This document shows positions 8,211 to 16,461 of a stretch of 64,000 nucleotides of DNA, in pieces; within the stretch, counting starts at the first letter, position 1; each line of letters opens with the position of its first letter. The notes under the pieces are model-generated. The model saw nothing but the letters and a program-made list of their open reading frames with translations, ran no database searches and was not told the origin of the DNA. A program made the translations under genes and the position numbers. Source of the stretch: Chloroflexota bacterium (GTDB lineage: Bacteria > Chloroflexota > Anaerolineae > UBA1429); contig JAAYDC010000002.1 in the NCBI GenBank assembly GCA_012729455.1, positions 31,828-95,827 on the forward strand, read 5' to 3'.

Positions 8211-8234
8211 CGAACCTGCCGCCAAGTTTACAAT
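8206..8234 (+). promoter_or_regulatory. Promoter of the DUF4446 gene
   Basis: -35 TTGACC (8206-8211), 17-base spacer, -10 TACAAT (8229-8234), giving a leader of about 23 bases with a GAGGTGG ribosome site before the ATG at 8264. Confidence 0.65.
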
Positions 8235-8263
8235 GCCACAAAACCTGCGAGGTGGTCGATGCG

Positions 8264-8737
8264 ATGCCAATCAGCTCCGAAACCCTTGTCATGCTCCTGC
8301 TCGGCATCGTCGTCGTCGTTTTAGCGGTGATGAATATCCTGTTGTTGCGCCGTCTCAACCGCGCCAACAGCGCCGCGTCGACGGCGGCGCTGCAACCGCG
8401 AGTCAGCGCAGATGGTGAGGTGTTGGGCACGATGCAATCCAGCCTGGTGCAGGAACTGCAGGGGCTCGATCAGCGCCTTGCGGCGCTGCACTTGGCCGAG
8501 CAGCGCGACCTAAGCCGTTATGGTCTGGTGCGCTTTAGCCCATACGATGATACTGGCGGTGACCTTTCGTTTGCCCTGGCGATTGTCAGCCAGGAGGGCA
8601 ACGGCGTCCTGCTTTCGAGCCTGCATGGGCGCACCACCACGCGCTTTTATGCCAAGACGATCGAATCGTGGGGCTGCCAGCAGATGCTTTCGGATGAAGA
8701 GGCTGAGGCGGTCCGCCGTGCCCAGGAGATGCGCTAG
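8264..8737 (+). CDS. DUF4446 family membrane-anchored protein
   Basis: A 157-residue protein of unknown function. One N-terminal transmembrane helix (about residues 7-28) is followed by a short coiled-coil-like stretch and a C-terminal domain with GLVRFSPYDDTGGDLSFALA, GNGVLLSSLHGR and FYAKTIE, the hallmarks of DUF4446. An upstream GTG is in frame, but the ATG at 8264 sits 8 bases after GAGGTGG (8249-8255), so I take it as the start. In other bacteria DUF4446 genes often lie near chromosome-partition genes; here it is followed 9 bases later by the HAD-like gene, with which it forms a small operon. Confidence 0.8.
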   Translation: MPISSETLVMLLLGIVVVVLAVMNILLLRRLNRANSAASTAALQPRVSADGEVLGTMQSSLVQELQGLDQRLAALHLAEQRDLSRYGLVRFSPYDDTGGDLSFALAIVSQEGNGVLLSSLHGRTTTRFYAKTIESWGCQQMLSDEEAEAVRRAQEMR

Positions 8738-8746
8738 AGGAGTGCT

Positions 8747-9694
8747 GTGAAAGCGGTTTTTATTCACACCAACTGCATCCTGCGCGATAGCCACTGTGAT
8801 ACCGAGCTGCCGCCCGAGGGCTGGCGGCTGGAACCGGCCACTCTGGAGGCCGTGCGCAGCCTGAGCGGCCCCGACCAGCTGGTGATCGTTTATGGCGAAT
8901 CTACGCTAGATCAACCTGTCAACCCGCTGCAGAGCGAACTGCTGCGCCAGGTTGAGGCCGGCGGCGGGCAGATCGACGTGGTGCTCAACTGTCCGCACGG
9001 CGATAATCCCGCCTGCCATTGCTGGGGTGAGCAGCCCTGCCTGCTGTGGCGCCCGGCTGCCATGCTCGAGCTGGCACTGCCGGATTCGTTCGTGATCGCC
9101 GATAGCAAACGCGACCTCAACACCGCCATTGCCGCCGGCGTGCGTCCCCTCATGACGCTCAACGGCCGCACGATTGCCGAGGTGATCGGCGAAGCTCCCA
9201 GCACCAAGGATTTCCCGATCGCGCCCGACCTGACCACCGCGGTGTCCTATATCCGCGCCGAACAGGATATCACCCAGGCCAACGGCCAACCGCGCCAGCC
9301 GGCCAAGCCGCAGCCAAGCATCTATGAGCTCGAGGCGCGTGCCGCCACCCTGCCCACCCTGGAAGTCACCTCGCAGCGCCTGCTGGCATTGCGCCAGAAA
9401 CAGGCCGAGGTGCGCATCAAAACGACAGACCTGGCGCGCTGGCTGAGCTTTTTCGTCATCGGCGCCCTGGGTGTCACCCTGGGGATCGCCTATCTGCTCA
9501 CCCACCTCTACCGCGTCCAGCCCTTTCCCAGCTTTATCTACTGGGTGACGCTGCAGTTCATCCCGCGCACCTGGCGCGGACTGCTCTTTATCGTCATCGG
9601 CATGGGAGTGATCTGGCTGGCGGTGCGCAGCTTTGTCCGCTCCGACCTGTACGACCGCTTTCAGCGCTTTATCAAGCGCATGCGGGAGCGTTAA
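8747..9694 (+). CDS. Degenerate GmhB/HisB-like HAD domain with C-terminal membrane anchor
   Basis: The first ~170 of 315 residues follow the fold of GmhB-type HAD phosphatases: strand one, the zinc loop CPHGDNPACHC (82-92, the C-x-H...C-x-C pattern of GmhB) and a late motif IADSKRDLNTAIAAGVRP (118-134). The catalytic strand reads VFIHTNCILR (4-13), where GmhB has VFLDRDG; both the nucleophile Asp and the acid/base Asp are gone, so phosphatase activity is unlikely. Residues ~232-254 and 278-297 are transmembrane helices, an addition not found in soluble GmhB. GTG start at 8747 after GAGGAG. I infer a zinc-stabilised pseudoenzyme at the membrane; its role is unknown. Its stop overlaps that of the GNAT gene. 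Confidence 0.7.
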   Translation: MKAVFIHTNCILRDSHCDTELPPEGWRLEPATLEAVRSLSGPDQLVIVYGESTLDQPVNPLQSELLRQVEAGGGQIDVVLNCPHGDNPACHCWGEQPCLLWRPAAMLELALPDSFVIADSKRDLNTAIAAGVRPLMTLNGRTIAEVIGEAPSTKDFPIAPDLTTAVSYIRAEQDITQANGQPRQPAKPQPSIYELEARAATLPTLEVTSQRLLALRQKQAEVRIKTTDLARWLSFFVIGALGVTLGIAYLLTHLYRVQPFPSFIYWVTLQFIPRTWRGLLFIVIGMGVIWLAVRSFVRSDLYDRFQRFIKRMRER

Positions 9695-10671
9695 GTCTGC
9701 GCTAGCTCGAGTACCATCTGCTTCAGGACGCGCTGGCTGACCATGCCGCGCTCGGTGAGGGCGGCGATGGCCTGCGGATGGCTCTGCGAGATACTGGCAT
9801 GCACATTGCGCGCCCCCCATGCGTGTGTCTGGTTGATCAGGGCATCCGCCAGGCGCGCCTCCCAGCCGACCCCGCGTGCCTCGGGGCGCACCCGCAGCTC
9901 AATGGTATAGGGCGAGCGCGCCGATTCCGCCCAGATGGCGCCATATGCCGCCAGCGGGCTGGTTGATTCCGCCACCAGGGCGTGCTCACGCCGTCCCCCA
10001 AGGGCCGCCTCGATGGCGTTATCCAGGCGCGAGAACAAGCCCAGACGGTAGCTCGCGGGTTGCAGTACGGCGCGCTCGATCAGCAGGGGCGGGCTGGTAG
10101 CGCACACCAGCTGCCACAGGGCGCGGTTATCGCGCATGCTACGCCTACGCAGGCCCTCGGCAGAGCCCCGCGCCGCGTGCGGAACGAGATGCGCGTCCAG
10201 GCGCAGCTCTTCGGTGATGTCGGTGGTGTAAAAGCCGCGCCGTTCGTAAAGCCCGAGTGCGATCGGCCGGTTGATGCGCACCTGCAGGCGAATGAGCCTG
10301 CCGCCTGCGGTGCGGATGGCATCGATAGCGGTATCCAGGAGCCGTCCGGCGATGCCGCGCCCGCGCACAGCGGGGGCGGTGGCCACATTGCTGATAAACC
10401 AGTTGGCGCGGTTGGCCTGGTCCTGCGACAGGCTGATGTTGCCCAGCACCTGACTGCCCTCGGCGTACACATAGCCGCGCATATAGTCGCCGCCCGGCAT
10501 ACGGATCAGTCCGCCCAGGTTGGCAGCGGTGTACAGGTCACACACCATGCTCGAATCGCTCTGGCGCAGCTCTTCGCCAAAGGCGTTCTCGAGCAGCTCT
10601 GCCAGCTGAGCAAAGTCGTGCGGCACACGCAGCGGACGGATGATGCCTTTGGGGCGTAGATGGTCCGACAT
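9691..10671 (-). CDS. Double-domain GNAT acetyltransferase
   Basis: 326 residues with two GNAT-like halves. The first holds the acetyl-CoA motif VRGRGIAGRLLDTAIDA and a following GLYERRGFY; the second has RPEARGVGWEARLADALI with weaker motif A and may be non-catalytic. The substrate cannot be told. A TTG two codons upstream is in frame; I chose the ATG at 10671 because it coincides with the transcription start expected from the promoter, which would make the mRNA leaderless. It lies downstream of birA on the same strand but has its own promoter. Confidence 0.8.
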   Translation of the reverse strand: MSDHLRPKGIIRPLRVPHDFAQLAELLENAFGEELRQSDSSMVCDLYTAANLGGLIRMPGGDYMRGYVYAEGSQVLGNISLSQDQANRANWFISNVATAPAVRGRGIAGRLLDTAIDAIRTAGGRLIRLQVRINRPIALGLYERRGFYTTDITEELRLDAHLVPHAARGSAEGLRRRSMRDNRALWQLVCATSPPLLIERAVLQPASYRLGLFSRLDNAIEAALGGRREHALVAESTSPLAAYGAIWAESARSPYTIELRVRPEARGVGWEARLADALINQTHAWGARNVHASISQSHPQAIAALTERGMVSQRVLKQMVLELAQT

Positions 10672-10677
10672 GCGCAA

Positions 10678-10706
10678 AATCTAGCGCACGGCGTTTTGCG
10701 TGTCAA
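10678..10706 (-). promoter_or_regulatory. Promoter of the GNAT gene, leaderless
   Basis: Consensus -35 TTGACA (10701-10706), 17-base spacer, -10 TAGATT (10678-10683). The ATG at 10671 begins 6 bases after the -10, where transcription should start. The -35 overlaps the end of birA. Confidence 0.72.
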
Positions 10707-11506
10707 CTGCGGCCGCGCAATGTCACATCGCCGGCCAGAATCGTCACCAGCTTGCCCGAGGGCGTGCGTACCAGCAGGGCGCCATCGCCATCAACGTCCT
10801 CCGCCACGCCCGTCACCAGCCCTTCGGGTGTGCCCACCTCGACGTTTTGCCCGAGGGTTGCCAGCCGCGCGCGCCAGGCGTCCACCGGCAGCCAGCCGGC
10901 GTTTATTTTGACATAATACTGCTCAAAGCGCCGCAAGAGTGCTACCAGCAAGGCCGCGCGTGGCACCGGATGTCCCAGAGCATCCGAGAGACTGGCGGCG
11001 GGGATGAGCACCTCGCCCAGGGTAGATGGGGCCAGGTTGACGTTGATGCCCAGCCCCAGCACCACATGGCGCAGCGTGTGGCCCTGCAGGGCGGCCTCGC
11101 ACAGCATCCCGCCCACTTTGCGGCCATGCAGCAGCAGGTCGTTGGGCCACTTGATCTCAACCGGCAGGGTGTGCAGCTCACCGATCGCCTCGGCTGCCGA
11201 GAGGGTGGCGATCATCGTCAGGCGATGTAGGCTGCGCGGATCAAGCCGCGGGCGCAGAACCAGCGAACACAAGAGCGCGCTGCCGGCGGGAGCCAGCCAA
11301 CGGCGCCCCAGGCGTCCGCGTCCGGCGGATTGCTCCTCGGCCAGCACCACGAGACCCTCGGGGGCGCCCGCGGCCGCCAGCTCGGCGGCGTGCCAGTTGG
11401 TCGAATCGATCAGGCGGTGGTGTTCGATGGCGCCACCAAACAGGCTGCCCGCCAGCGCACGGGAGAGCGCGGTGGGGTCAAGCGGGGCATCAGCTTTCTC
11501 ATGCAT
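10703..11506 (-). CDS. birA: Biotin-[acetyl-CoA-carboxylase] ligase (BirA without DNA-binding domain)
   Basis: Activates biotin as biotinyl-AMP and transfers it to the carrier lysine of biotin-dependent carboxylases. The 267 residues show STNWHAAELA, the biotin-binding loop GRGRLGRRW, KWPNDLLLHGRKVGG and GLGINVN, then the small C-terminal SH3-like domain. The N-terminal helix-turn-helix of repressor-type BirA is absent, so it should not regulate biotin genes. No biotin or carboxylase gene is nearby. No clear promoter was found upstream of the ATG at 11506. Confidence 0.93.
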   Translation of the reverse strand: MHEKADAPLDPTALSRALAGSLFGGAIEHHRLIDSTNWHAAELAAAGAPEGLVVLAEEQSAGRGRLGRRWLAPAGSALLCSLVLRPRLDPRSLHRLTMIATLSAAEAIGELHTLPVEIKWPNDLLLHGRKVGGMLCEAALQGHTLRHVVLGLGINVNLAPSTLGEVLIPAASLSDALGHPVPRAALLVALLRRFEQYYVKINAGWLPVDAWRARLATLGQNVEVGTPEGLVTGVAEDVDGDGALLVRTPSGKLVTILAGDVTLRGRS

Positions 11507-11534
11507 ACAGTTAGCATACCTTCAAGATGCGCAA

Positions 11535-11562
11535 TTGACCAGCAATCTGAGACGGTTATACT
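11535..11562 (+). promoter_or_regulatory. Promoter of the class I methyltransferase gene
   Basis: -35 TTGACC (11535-11540), 16-base spacer, -10 TATACT (11557-11562); a GGGAGGTG ribosome site precedes the ATG at 11587. Confidence 0.65.
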
Positions 11563-11586
11563 CGTTCAGGGGCAGGGAGGTGCTGA

Positions 11587-12378
11587 ATGCCCGAATCGCG
11601 CGAGTGGGATGAATTCGCCGTAGCCGACATGTGGGATGCCAACGCGCCCGTGTGGGGCGAGCTGGCCCGTTTGGGCTATGACCAATTCCGCGATTACATC
11701 AACGCGCCGGCCTTTATGGCGGCATTGCCGTGTGTGGAGGGCTTGCTCGGGCTGGATGTGGGCTGCGGCGAGGGGTATCACACCCGCCTGGTGGCCAAGC
11801 GCGGGGCGCGCCTGATTGCCTTGGACATCGCCCCCAAGTTTATCGAGCAGGCCGCCGCGGATGGCGGTCCGATCGCCTGGATGATAGCCAGCGGCTGCGC
11901 CATCCCTTTGGCGGATCAATCCGTCGATTTCGTCATCTCTACCATGTGCCTGATGGATCTGCCCGACTATGAAGGCGCCCTGGACGAGATCTGCCGCGTG
12001 CTCAAGCTAGGCGGCTTTTTGCTGTTCTCGATCCTGCACCCCTGTTTCAGCGTCGCGGGCAGCGAGTGGCAGCTGGATAGCTTTGGACGCCGCAACGGCT
12101 TGCTGGTGCGCAACTATTTCGACCAGGCCTCGGGCTATGTGGAGGAGTGGATCTTTGGGGCCGCCCCGCGCGAGCTGGTGGCCGGCAAGCGCCACTTTCG
12201 CATTCCCCGCTTTCGGCGCACGTTAGCCGGCTGGCTCAATCCGCTCTTTGAGCGCGGCCTGGTGCTGGAGCGCCTCGAGGAACCGCACGCCAGCAAACGC
12301 CAGGCACAGCGTAACCCGCGCCTGGCTGCTTCGCGCATCGTGCCCTATTTTATGCTGCTGCGCTGCCGCAAGCCCTAA
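11587..12378 (+). CDS. Class I SAM-dependent methyltransferase
   Basis: 263 residues with a single Methyltransf_11-type domain: GLDVGCGEGYHTRLVAKRGA (motif I), LIALDIAPKFIEQA (acidic post-I Asp), SVDFVISTMCLMDLPD and a hydrophobic GGFLLFSILHPCF segment. The substrate is not identifiable; the closest look is to small-molecule methyltransferases. It stands alone on its strand with its own promoter, and its TAA overlaps the stop of the convergent kinase gene by 4 bases. Confidence 0.8.
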   Translation: MPESREWDEFAVADMWDANAPVWGELARLGYDQFRDYINAPAFMAALPCVEGLLGLDVGCGEGYHTRLVAKRGARLIALDIAPKFIEQAAADGGPIAWMIASGCAIPLADQSVDFVISTMCLMDLPDYEGALDEICRVLKLGGFLLFSILHPCFSVAGSEWQLDSFGRRNGLLVRNYFDQASGYVEEWIFGAAPRELVAGKRHFRIPRFRRTLAGWLNPLFERGLVLERLEEPHASKRQAQRNPRLAASRIVPYFMLLRCRKP

Positions 12379-13898
12379 CTGGCGGTCGCCTCGGCGGCCA
12401 GCTCGCGCAACAGCTCACGCAGCGGTTCATACAGGCGCTGATACTGCCCGAAACGCGCCGTGTAGCGTGCCCCCAGCTCGATGTTGGGCTCAAAGGTGGC
12501 GTCGGGCTGTACCATCATGGAAGCCCCCTCAGCAGCATCGCCAAACACACCTGCGCCCACCCCCGCCAGGATGGCAGCTCCCAGCGTGCCGGCCTCGGTG
12601 ACCTTGAGGCGCGTGAAGGGCTTTTGCAGGATATCGGCGCCCAGCTGGATCCAGGGCTCAGATTTGGCGCCCCCGCCCACCGCCACATAGCGTTCGATGG
12701 CGATGCCGGCGCCCGGCAGCTGCTCGGTGGATTCGCGCAGATAGTAGGTGGCGCCCTCAAGCAGCCCTTTTAGCACCGCCCCGCGCGGCGTCTCCAGGCG
12801 CAGGCCTGCCAGCACGCCGCCCGAATCGTCGATAAAGTTGGGCGGGCCGGTGGCGGTAAAGTGCGGCAGCGCCAGCACCCCTGAGGGGCCTTCGGGCATC
12901 TCTGCCAGTAGGGTGCGGTAGATATCGCCGCCGGTTTCTGCGGCCAGGCGCTTGTCCATCACCGCAAAGGTGTCGCGGTACCACTTTAACAGCGCACCGC
13001 CCTGGTTATAGATAAAGCTGACAAAAACCCCCGGCGCGGCGTGGTGCTCGGTATTGAGGCCGCGCTCGAGCATGGCGGCTGCCGGCGGGATCTCGCGGTA
13101 GACCGGCACGATGCAGATATAGGTGCCCATCCCGTACATGGCCTGTCCGGCGGAGGTCACACCGGCACCCACCGCGTTAGCGCACTGGTCGTGCGCGCCC
13201 GAGACGATCACCGTCTCGGGGCTCAGGCCCAGTTCCTCGGCCATCTGCGCCGAAACCCGGCCGATCGCCGTGCCGGATGGCACCGTGCGCGGCAGTTTGG
13301 CGCCGTCGATGCCGCCCCAAGCGAGCAGCTCGGACGACCAGTCGGCGCTTTGCAGGTCAAACAGCAGTGTGCGGTTGGCCAGGCTATAGTCGACAGTGGC
13401 CTCACCGCCCAACAACCTGCCCACCAGGCCGCCCCACAGCATGAATTTGTCCGCCTTGTCGTACAATTCTGGCTGGTACTGGCGCACCCACTTGAGCTTG
13501 GTCAGGCCATAGTGGTTGCCCAACGGGTTGCCGTTCAGGCTGTAGAGCCGTTCAGGGGTGATGCCCGCGCGCAGCTCGGGCAGGAATTCCGCCCCGCGCG
13601 CGTCAAAGTTGAGGATCGAGGGGCCCAGGATCTCGCCATCTGCCGAGATCGGCACGAGCGCCTCGCCCAACGAACAGATCGCCAGGGCCTGCACCGCGTC
13701 GTTGCCAGCTTTAGCCGCCACCGCCGCAATACAGGCCTTGATTTTGTTCCAAACCTCGAGGCTATCGAGCTCCGCCCAGCCCGGCTGGTGGCGCTGCACG
13801 TCATATTCCTGATAGCTGCTGGCCAGTGCTGTGCCGTACACGTCAAACAACACCGCTTTGCAGCCCGTCGTGCCGATGTCGATCCCCAGCAGGCTCAT
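12375..13898 (-). CDS. FGGY-family carbohydrate kinase (xylulokinase-like)
   Basis: Phosphorylates a ketose (or polyol) with ATP. The 507 residues show the N-terminal phosphate loop GIDIGTTGCKAVLFD, a catalytic Asp in SGAHDQCANAVGAG, and the C-terminal FGGY elements VGGGAKSEPWIQLGADILQK and EAGTLGAAILAG. Length and motifs resemble xylulokinase, but the substrate is not fixed by these. It is the last gene of an isomerase-aldolase-kinase operon, so it probably makes the phosphoketose that the aldolase cleaves. No transporter or regulator accompanies it. Confidence 0.85.
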   Translation of the reverse strand: MSLLGIDIGTTGCKAVLFDVYGTALASSYQEYDVQRHQPGWAELDSLEVWNKIKACIAAVAAKAGNDAVQALAICSLGEALVPISADGEILGPSILNFDARGAEFLPELRAGITPERLYSLNGNPLGNHYGLTKLKWVRQYQPELYDKADKFMLWGGLVGRLLGGEATVDYSLANRTLLFDLQSADWSSELLAWGGIDGAKLPRTVPSGTAIGRVSAQMAEELGLSPETVIVSGAHDQCANAVGAGVTSAGQAMYGMGTYICIVPVYREIPPAAAMLERGLNTEHHAAPGVFVSFIYNQGGALLKWYRDTFAVMDKRLAAETGGDIYRTLLAEMPEGPSGVLALPHFTATGPPNFIDDSGGVLAGLRLETPRGAVLKGLLEGATYYLRESTEQLPGAGIAIERYVAVGGGAKSEPWIQLGADILQKPFTRLKVTEAGTLGAAILAGVGAGVFGDAAEGASMMVQPDATFEPNIELGARYTARFGQYQRLYEPLRELLRELAAEATAS

Positions 13899-13907
13899 GG
13901 CGGCTGC

Positions 13908-14810
13908 CTACTGGGTCAGCTGCGACGCTGTGCCGTGCAGCCCGAGGTATTCATCCAGCACCCAGCAAGTGCGCGTGTAGCAGGTTTCCTGGCCGCGCTG
14001 CACCCCGCCTTCGCGCAGGCCCTCTTCGTAGGCTTGACGGATCTCGGTGCCGATGTTGATCTTGGCAATGCCGCGCTTGATGCCGGCGCGCACGTCTTCC
14101 TGCACCACGCCCGATCCGCCGTGCAGCACCAGCGGGATGCCGGTAGCCTCCGCCAGCTGGGCGAGGTGATCGAGCTGCAGGTGAGCAGCTACCTTTTTCT
14201 GGTCGCGCAGGCCGTCGGCGATGGCGCCGTGTACGTTGCCCACCGCCACCGAAAGCCAGTCGCAGCCCGATTCGTTGACAAAACGCGATGCGTCGTCCAC
14301 GGCAGTAAAGCCCTTGCCGGAGGCGAACAGGGTGGCATAGTCGGGCAGAGGGCCGGCCTCGTGGCCCAGCACCGCGCCCAGCTCAGCCTCAGCCACGGCA
14401 CCGGCCTGGTGAGCCATGTCGGCCACTTCGCGTGTGATGCGGATGTTTTCTTCCAGATCCAGGCGCGAGCCATCCACCATGATGGAGGGGTAGCCCAGGC
14501 TGAGGGCTTCCTCAAAGAGTGGGCGATAGTCGACGCGCTGCTGATCTTCGTCGATGACGGGCACATGGTCGAGGTGCAGGCTCACATGCGCCGGGTTGCG
14601 GTAGCGCGCGTATTCATGATACACCGCTGCCAGGCTGCGCGCCTGGAATTTGATCCATTCCAGGCGCGCGGTGGCGATAAAGCCAAAAGCATCTTGGTCG
14701 ACCAAGGCACGCACCACCGGTTCGACCATCGGCAGATAGGGCACATTAAAGGCCGGCACTACCAGCCCGAGCTCGCGGGCACGCTGCATCACACGGTTGT
14801 TGATCGACAT
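13908..14810 (-). CDS. Class II (zinc) ketose-bisphosphate-type aldolase
   Basis: 300 residues of the FbaA/GatY/KbaY family, which cleave ketose (bis)phosphates to DHAP and an aldehyde using zinc. Seen: FNVPYL near the start, zinc ligands in HLDH (79-82), EAELGAVLG with its Glu, HGGSGV with its His, and the phosphate-binding KINIGTEIR. A longer frame extends upstream, but the ATG at 14810 matches the family N-terminus and follows the isomerase stop by 4 bases. Substrate unknown: fructose- or tagatose-bisphosphate, or a ketose-1-phosphate made by the neighbouring kinase. Confidence 0.87.
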   Translation of the reverse strand: MSINNRVMQRARELGLVVPAFNVPYLPMVEPVVRALVDQDAFGFIATARLEWIKFQARSLAAVYHEYARYRNPAHVSLHLDHVPVIDEDQQRVDYRPLFEEALSLGYPSIMVDGSRLDLEENIRITREVADMAHQAGAVAEAELGAVLGHEAGPLPDYATLFASGKGFTAVDDASRFVNESGCDWLSVAVGNVHGAIADGLRDQKKVAAHLQLDHLAQLAEATGIPLVLHGGSGVVQEDVRAGIKRGIAKINIGTEIRQAYEEGLREGGVQRGQETCYTRTCWVLDEYLGLHGTASQLTQ

Positions 14811-14814
14811 CGTC

Positions 14815-16239
14815 CTAGCACCCGAATCCGCACTGCGGCACGTTGACCTGGTAGCCCAGGTAGTTGACCATCGCATCCAGGGTGGGGGCCATGACGTCGC
14901 CCGGCGTTACCGACACATGGTGGCGATGCCCGGCTCTGCAGATGTGCAGGAGCACGTCCTGCAGCCGGTCGATCTGTGCCACACCGGCGCAGCCAAAGTA
15001 GTCATCCGGGATCGATTCGCCCGTAAAGGTGCCCTTGCCCAGGTAAAAACGCATCTGGCCGGCTTCGGTCATCAGGCTGCCAAAGGTAAAGTCGCCGGGG
15101 AGAATGCGCCCGACGTTGCAGCCAAAGGTGTTTTCGTAACCCAGGGTGGTGCCGAGGATGGCATGGTCGCTGACGCGCCCGGCATTCGTCATCAGCGAGG
15201 TGGGCACTGGCCCGCAGTGGAAGAGGATCACCTTGTCGTCGTCGTCGCCATAGTTGTTGTTCCAATCCAGGCAGGTGGCCGGCTTGCCGGAGGCCAGCGA
15301 AAGTGCCCGCATGGCGATGGCGTTGCCCGTATCCAGCTCGCAGGCGGTGGGGATGCCGCGGTTGTTCAGCTCTGAGAGCAGCACACACGGCGAGACGCCT
15401 ATCTCGGCCTGCATCTCTTCCCAGCAGCGGAGCGAGACTGCATCCATCTTGTATTTCTCGATAAAGTAATCGAGCACCACGCTCATGCGCACCAGCTTGT
15501 CAAAGGCGCGCTCGGGAGCTGACGACCAGTTGGTATAGGCCTTCAGAGAGGCTGCCTTGTTGACATAAGCGTCGTCCTTGGGGTTGATCTTGTCCATGCG
15601 GTAGAACAGCTCGGAAAGGTCGAGCGTCTCGGTATTGATGCTGTGGCGCTGCAGGGCGATCTCGTCGATGCGCACCGTCTTGAAAGCGGTGGTGCGCGCG
15701 CCGATCGCGCCGACGATGATGTCCTTCATGCCGTTAACGACGCGGCACAGGCGGTCGAAATAGACCACATTTTCGGCAAAGCGCGGGCTGAGGGGGTGCA
15801 CGGTGTGCGGTTTTAGCACCGTGAACTTGACGCCGTATTGGGTAAACACGTCGGTGATCGAGAGCTTGCCGCAATAGCTGTCGCGGCGGGTAGCCGGAGC
15901 CATCTTGTCCATATCGTCGGGGTAGGCCTGGATGAGGATCGGCTTGCCGGCATGCTTGAGTCCCGCCAGGGCGCCGTTTTCGTCGCCAAAGTTAGGCAGG
16001 CACAGGATCACTCCGCCATACTCGCCCTCGTGCGATTTCAGCCAGCGCGCATACTTTTCACCGTCTTCGGCGCTATCTACGCCGCCAAAGCGGGTCTGGT
16101 CGTCAGGCATCATCAGCACTTTGTGGCCCATGCCCTCGAGCAAGGAGCGCATCGTATCGCGCGCCTCGTACATCAGCTCGCCGGGGAAAAAGGTGCGGTT
16201 GCCGAAAAAGAGTGCAAAGGTGGTTTTTTCGCTGAACAT
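14815..16239 (-). CDS. Sugar isomerase of the L-fucose/L-arabinose isomerase family
   Basis: 474 residues; aldose-ketose isomerase with a Mn2+ site. Candidate metal ligands are Glu in RCWEEMQ, Glu/Asp in CELDTGNAIAMRAL and His in LFHCGPVP, placed as in FucI. The N-terminal half is the two Rossmann-like domains of the family (VILCLPNFGDENGALAGL). FucI itself is about 590 residues, so this is the shorter branch often annotated only as 'fucose isomerase-like'. AAGGAG precedes the ATG at 16239. First gene of the three-gene sugar module. Confidence 0.83.
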   Translation of the reverse strand: MFSEKTTFALFFGNRTFFPGELMYEARDTMRSLLEGMGHKVLMMPDDQTRFGGVDSAEDGEKYARWLKSHEGEYGGVILCLPNFGDENGALAGLKHAGKPILIQAYPDDMDKMAPATRRDSYCGKLSITDVFTQYGVKFTVLKPHTVHPLSPRFAENVVYFDRLCRVVNGMKDIIVGAIGARTTAFKTVRIDEIALQRHSINTETLDLSELFYRMDKINPKDDAYVNKAASLKAYTNWSSAPERAFDKLVRMSVVLDYFIEKYKMDAVSLRCWEEMQAEIGVSPCVLLSELNNRGIPTACELDTGNAIAMRALSLASGKPATCLDWNNNYGDDDDKVILFHCGPVPTSLMTNAGRVSDHAILGTTLGYENTFGCNVGRILPGDFTFGSLMTEAGQMRFYLGKGTFTGESIPDDYFGCAGVAQIDRLQDVLLHICRAGHRHHVSVTPGDVMAPTLDAMVNYLGYQVNVPQCGFGC

Positions 16240-16267
16240 GCGGCTACTCCTTGAGTGGTTTGTTGCC

Positions 16268-16295
16268 AGTATAGTACAGTCGTAATTAAGGTCAA
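16268..16295 (-). promoter_or_regulatory. Promoter of the sugar module
   Basis: Minus strand: -35 TTGACC (16290-16295), 16-base spacer, -10 TATACT (16268-16273), leader about 20 bases. Confidence 0.65.
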
Positions 16296-16401
16296 GCCAA
16301 ACGCGGCATCAGCCGGCGGAGTGAGATGTCGCTGCCCTTTTTCTCGGAAGAGATGAGGTATCCTTGTATATCTGTCGGGTGTTATAAGCCTGGATGAATG
16401 A

Positions 16402-16430
16402 TTGATCCAGTCTGCAGGCCGATATACAAT
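16402..16430 (+). promoter_or_regulatory. Promoter of the alpha/beta hydrolase gene
   Basis: -35 TTGATC (16402-16407), 17-base spacer, -10 TACAAT (16425-16430), about 25 bases of leader with GAGGAG before the ATG. The stretch 16296-16401 between the two divergent promoters shows nothing else recognisable. Confidence 0.62.
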
Positions 16431-16461
16431 ATCTCCGGAGTTGTTCTTACGAGGAGCAGCA

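Noticed and set aside
8190..8212. PHO box upstream of pstS
   Set aside because: The palindrome does not match known PhoB or PhoP direct-repeat boxes, so it is listed only as an operator candidate.
11507..11534. birA promoter
   Set aside because: A TATGCT-like -10 is present, but no -35 at proper spacing was found.
13041..14846. 601-codon open frame on the plus strand opposite the kinase and aldolase
   Set aside because: It is an antisense shadow of GC-rich codons; both minus-strand genes have complete catalytic motifs.
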